From assembly GCA_023846275.1 (NCBI GenBank), contig CM043875.1:22820593-22884592 (forward strand): a stretch of DNA of 64,000 nucleotides. The letters are read 5' to 3'. Shown in pieces: positions 63,297 through 64,000 of this stretch; within the stretch, counting starts at the first letter, position 1; each line of letters opens with the position of its first letter. The stretch comes from Vanilla planifolia (Eukaryota; Streptophyta; Magnoliopsida; Asparagales; Orchidaceae). The notes beneath the pieces are model-generated. The model ran no database searches, was not told where the DNA came from, and saw only the letters and a program-made list of their open reading frames with translations. The position numbers and the translations under genes were made by a program.

Positions 63297-64000
63297 TGTC
63301 ACATCTCAAAATCAAGAGCCAAAAGTTTAATAAATATTTAAGGATTTTAAATTTATCATATATTTAAATTTAAGATAATTAATGATATCAAAGTTGATTG
63401 ATTATTCTAAGAATAAGATTTGTAGATTATGAAAATAATAATGATTATGAATCATTTATGATTGTATGAATTTTAGTAATTTTTTAAGAATACTTTAAAT
63501 TTTTGAAAAAATAAATTATATAATACAATCATGGACATCATACAACATAATTCCTTATATGATAATTCAACATCACTGAGTTAGATAAATATGATAAGGT
63601 AAGTAACAAATAATATATAGATTTTATAATATAATAATAAACATCATTCAACATAATTGAATAAGAATATAGATAACTAAACAAAATAGATTACAGAGTA
63701 TGATTAAAAATATCATTTAAGTATGATGCTTTTAAATGAATAGTATATAGGTTATATAATATAATAATAGATATTATACAATATAATGGAATGAAAACAT
63801 TAAGATACATAAATAGAAAATAAACTATATAGTACGATGATGAATATCATGAAAGTATGATACTTAATTAGATGCTCCAACACTAAGGTAAGAGAGAGAG
63901 TATGTAGATCATATATTTTGAAGAAGAGAATTGTATAAGTATAATACATTGCAAGTGACTAATGGGTGAAGAAAATATAATGTATCATATAGTATAAAGA
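63297..64000 (+). mobile_element. LTR start, plus strand, running off the window
   Basis: Opens TGTCACATCTCAAAATC, akin to 9,704, and continues with many TATGAT/ATCATA words as in the other long LTRs of this window. Confidence 0.45.

Overview
The window is nuclear DNA from a flowering plant. It is very AT-rich, full of decayed LTR retrotransposons and LINE sequence, and carries one convincing intact protein-coding gene. That gene, on the minus strand at 55,570-57,012, is an intronless GRAS-family transcription regulator of the HAM/SCARECROW-LIKE 15 type. Its strongly GC-rich coding sequence sits in an AT-rich background, which fits a monocot better than a eudicot, but I cannot name the species.

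Layout, left to right. 1-2,330 is the end of a long Ty3-type LTR (minus) containing a (TA)n tract. 2,811-4,200 is a clear Ty1/copia pol pseudogene (reverse transcriptase to RNase H, SIRE/Maximus-like). 4,200-17,000 is mostly decayed LTR material, with LTR-like starts at 9,234 (minus), 9,704 (plus) and about 13,476 (plus). A small CpG-rich island stands alone at 17,062-17,200. 17,772-21,920 is an LTR element in which only a gag relic is recognisable. 21,900-27,000 is unassigned AT-rich DNA with LTR-end motifs. About 27,600-35,700 is a plant L1-type LINE with recognisable ORF1, endonuclease, reverse transcriptase, zinc-binding and RNase H parts, split by a probable solo LTR at 29,492-31,727. LTR fragments follow at 35,700-36,162 (minus) and 37,560 onward (plus). 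40,880-47,501 is a deleted Ty3 element (minus) with a 5' LTR of about 5 kb, a primer-binding site, a gag relic and a truncated second LTR copy. 47,500-55,300 holds no recognisable gene apart from microsatellite and short repeats. The GRAS gene has a TATA box, a tandem duplication upstream and a poly(A) signal downstream. 57,300-64,000 returns to repeats, with a Ty3 integrase pseudogene (minus, 61,370-62,780) and another LTR start at 63,297.

The retroelement reading frames are broken by many stops and frameshifts, so none should be active. The main biological point is the GRAS gene: it resembles Arabidopsis SCL15 yet carries a near-perfect miR171 target site. The main structural points are a purine tract that recurs a few hundred bases inside several LTR starts, a (TA)n microsatellite at the homologous position of two LTR copies, and two gag-only LTR elements. 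I found no rRNA, no convincing tRNA, no CRISPR array and no second intact gene. All repeat assignments come from reading and aligning by eye; no search was run.
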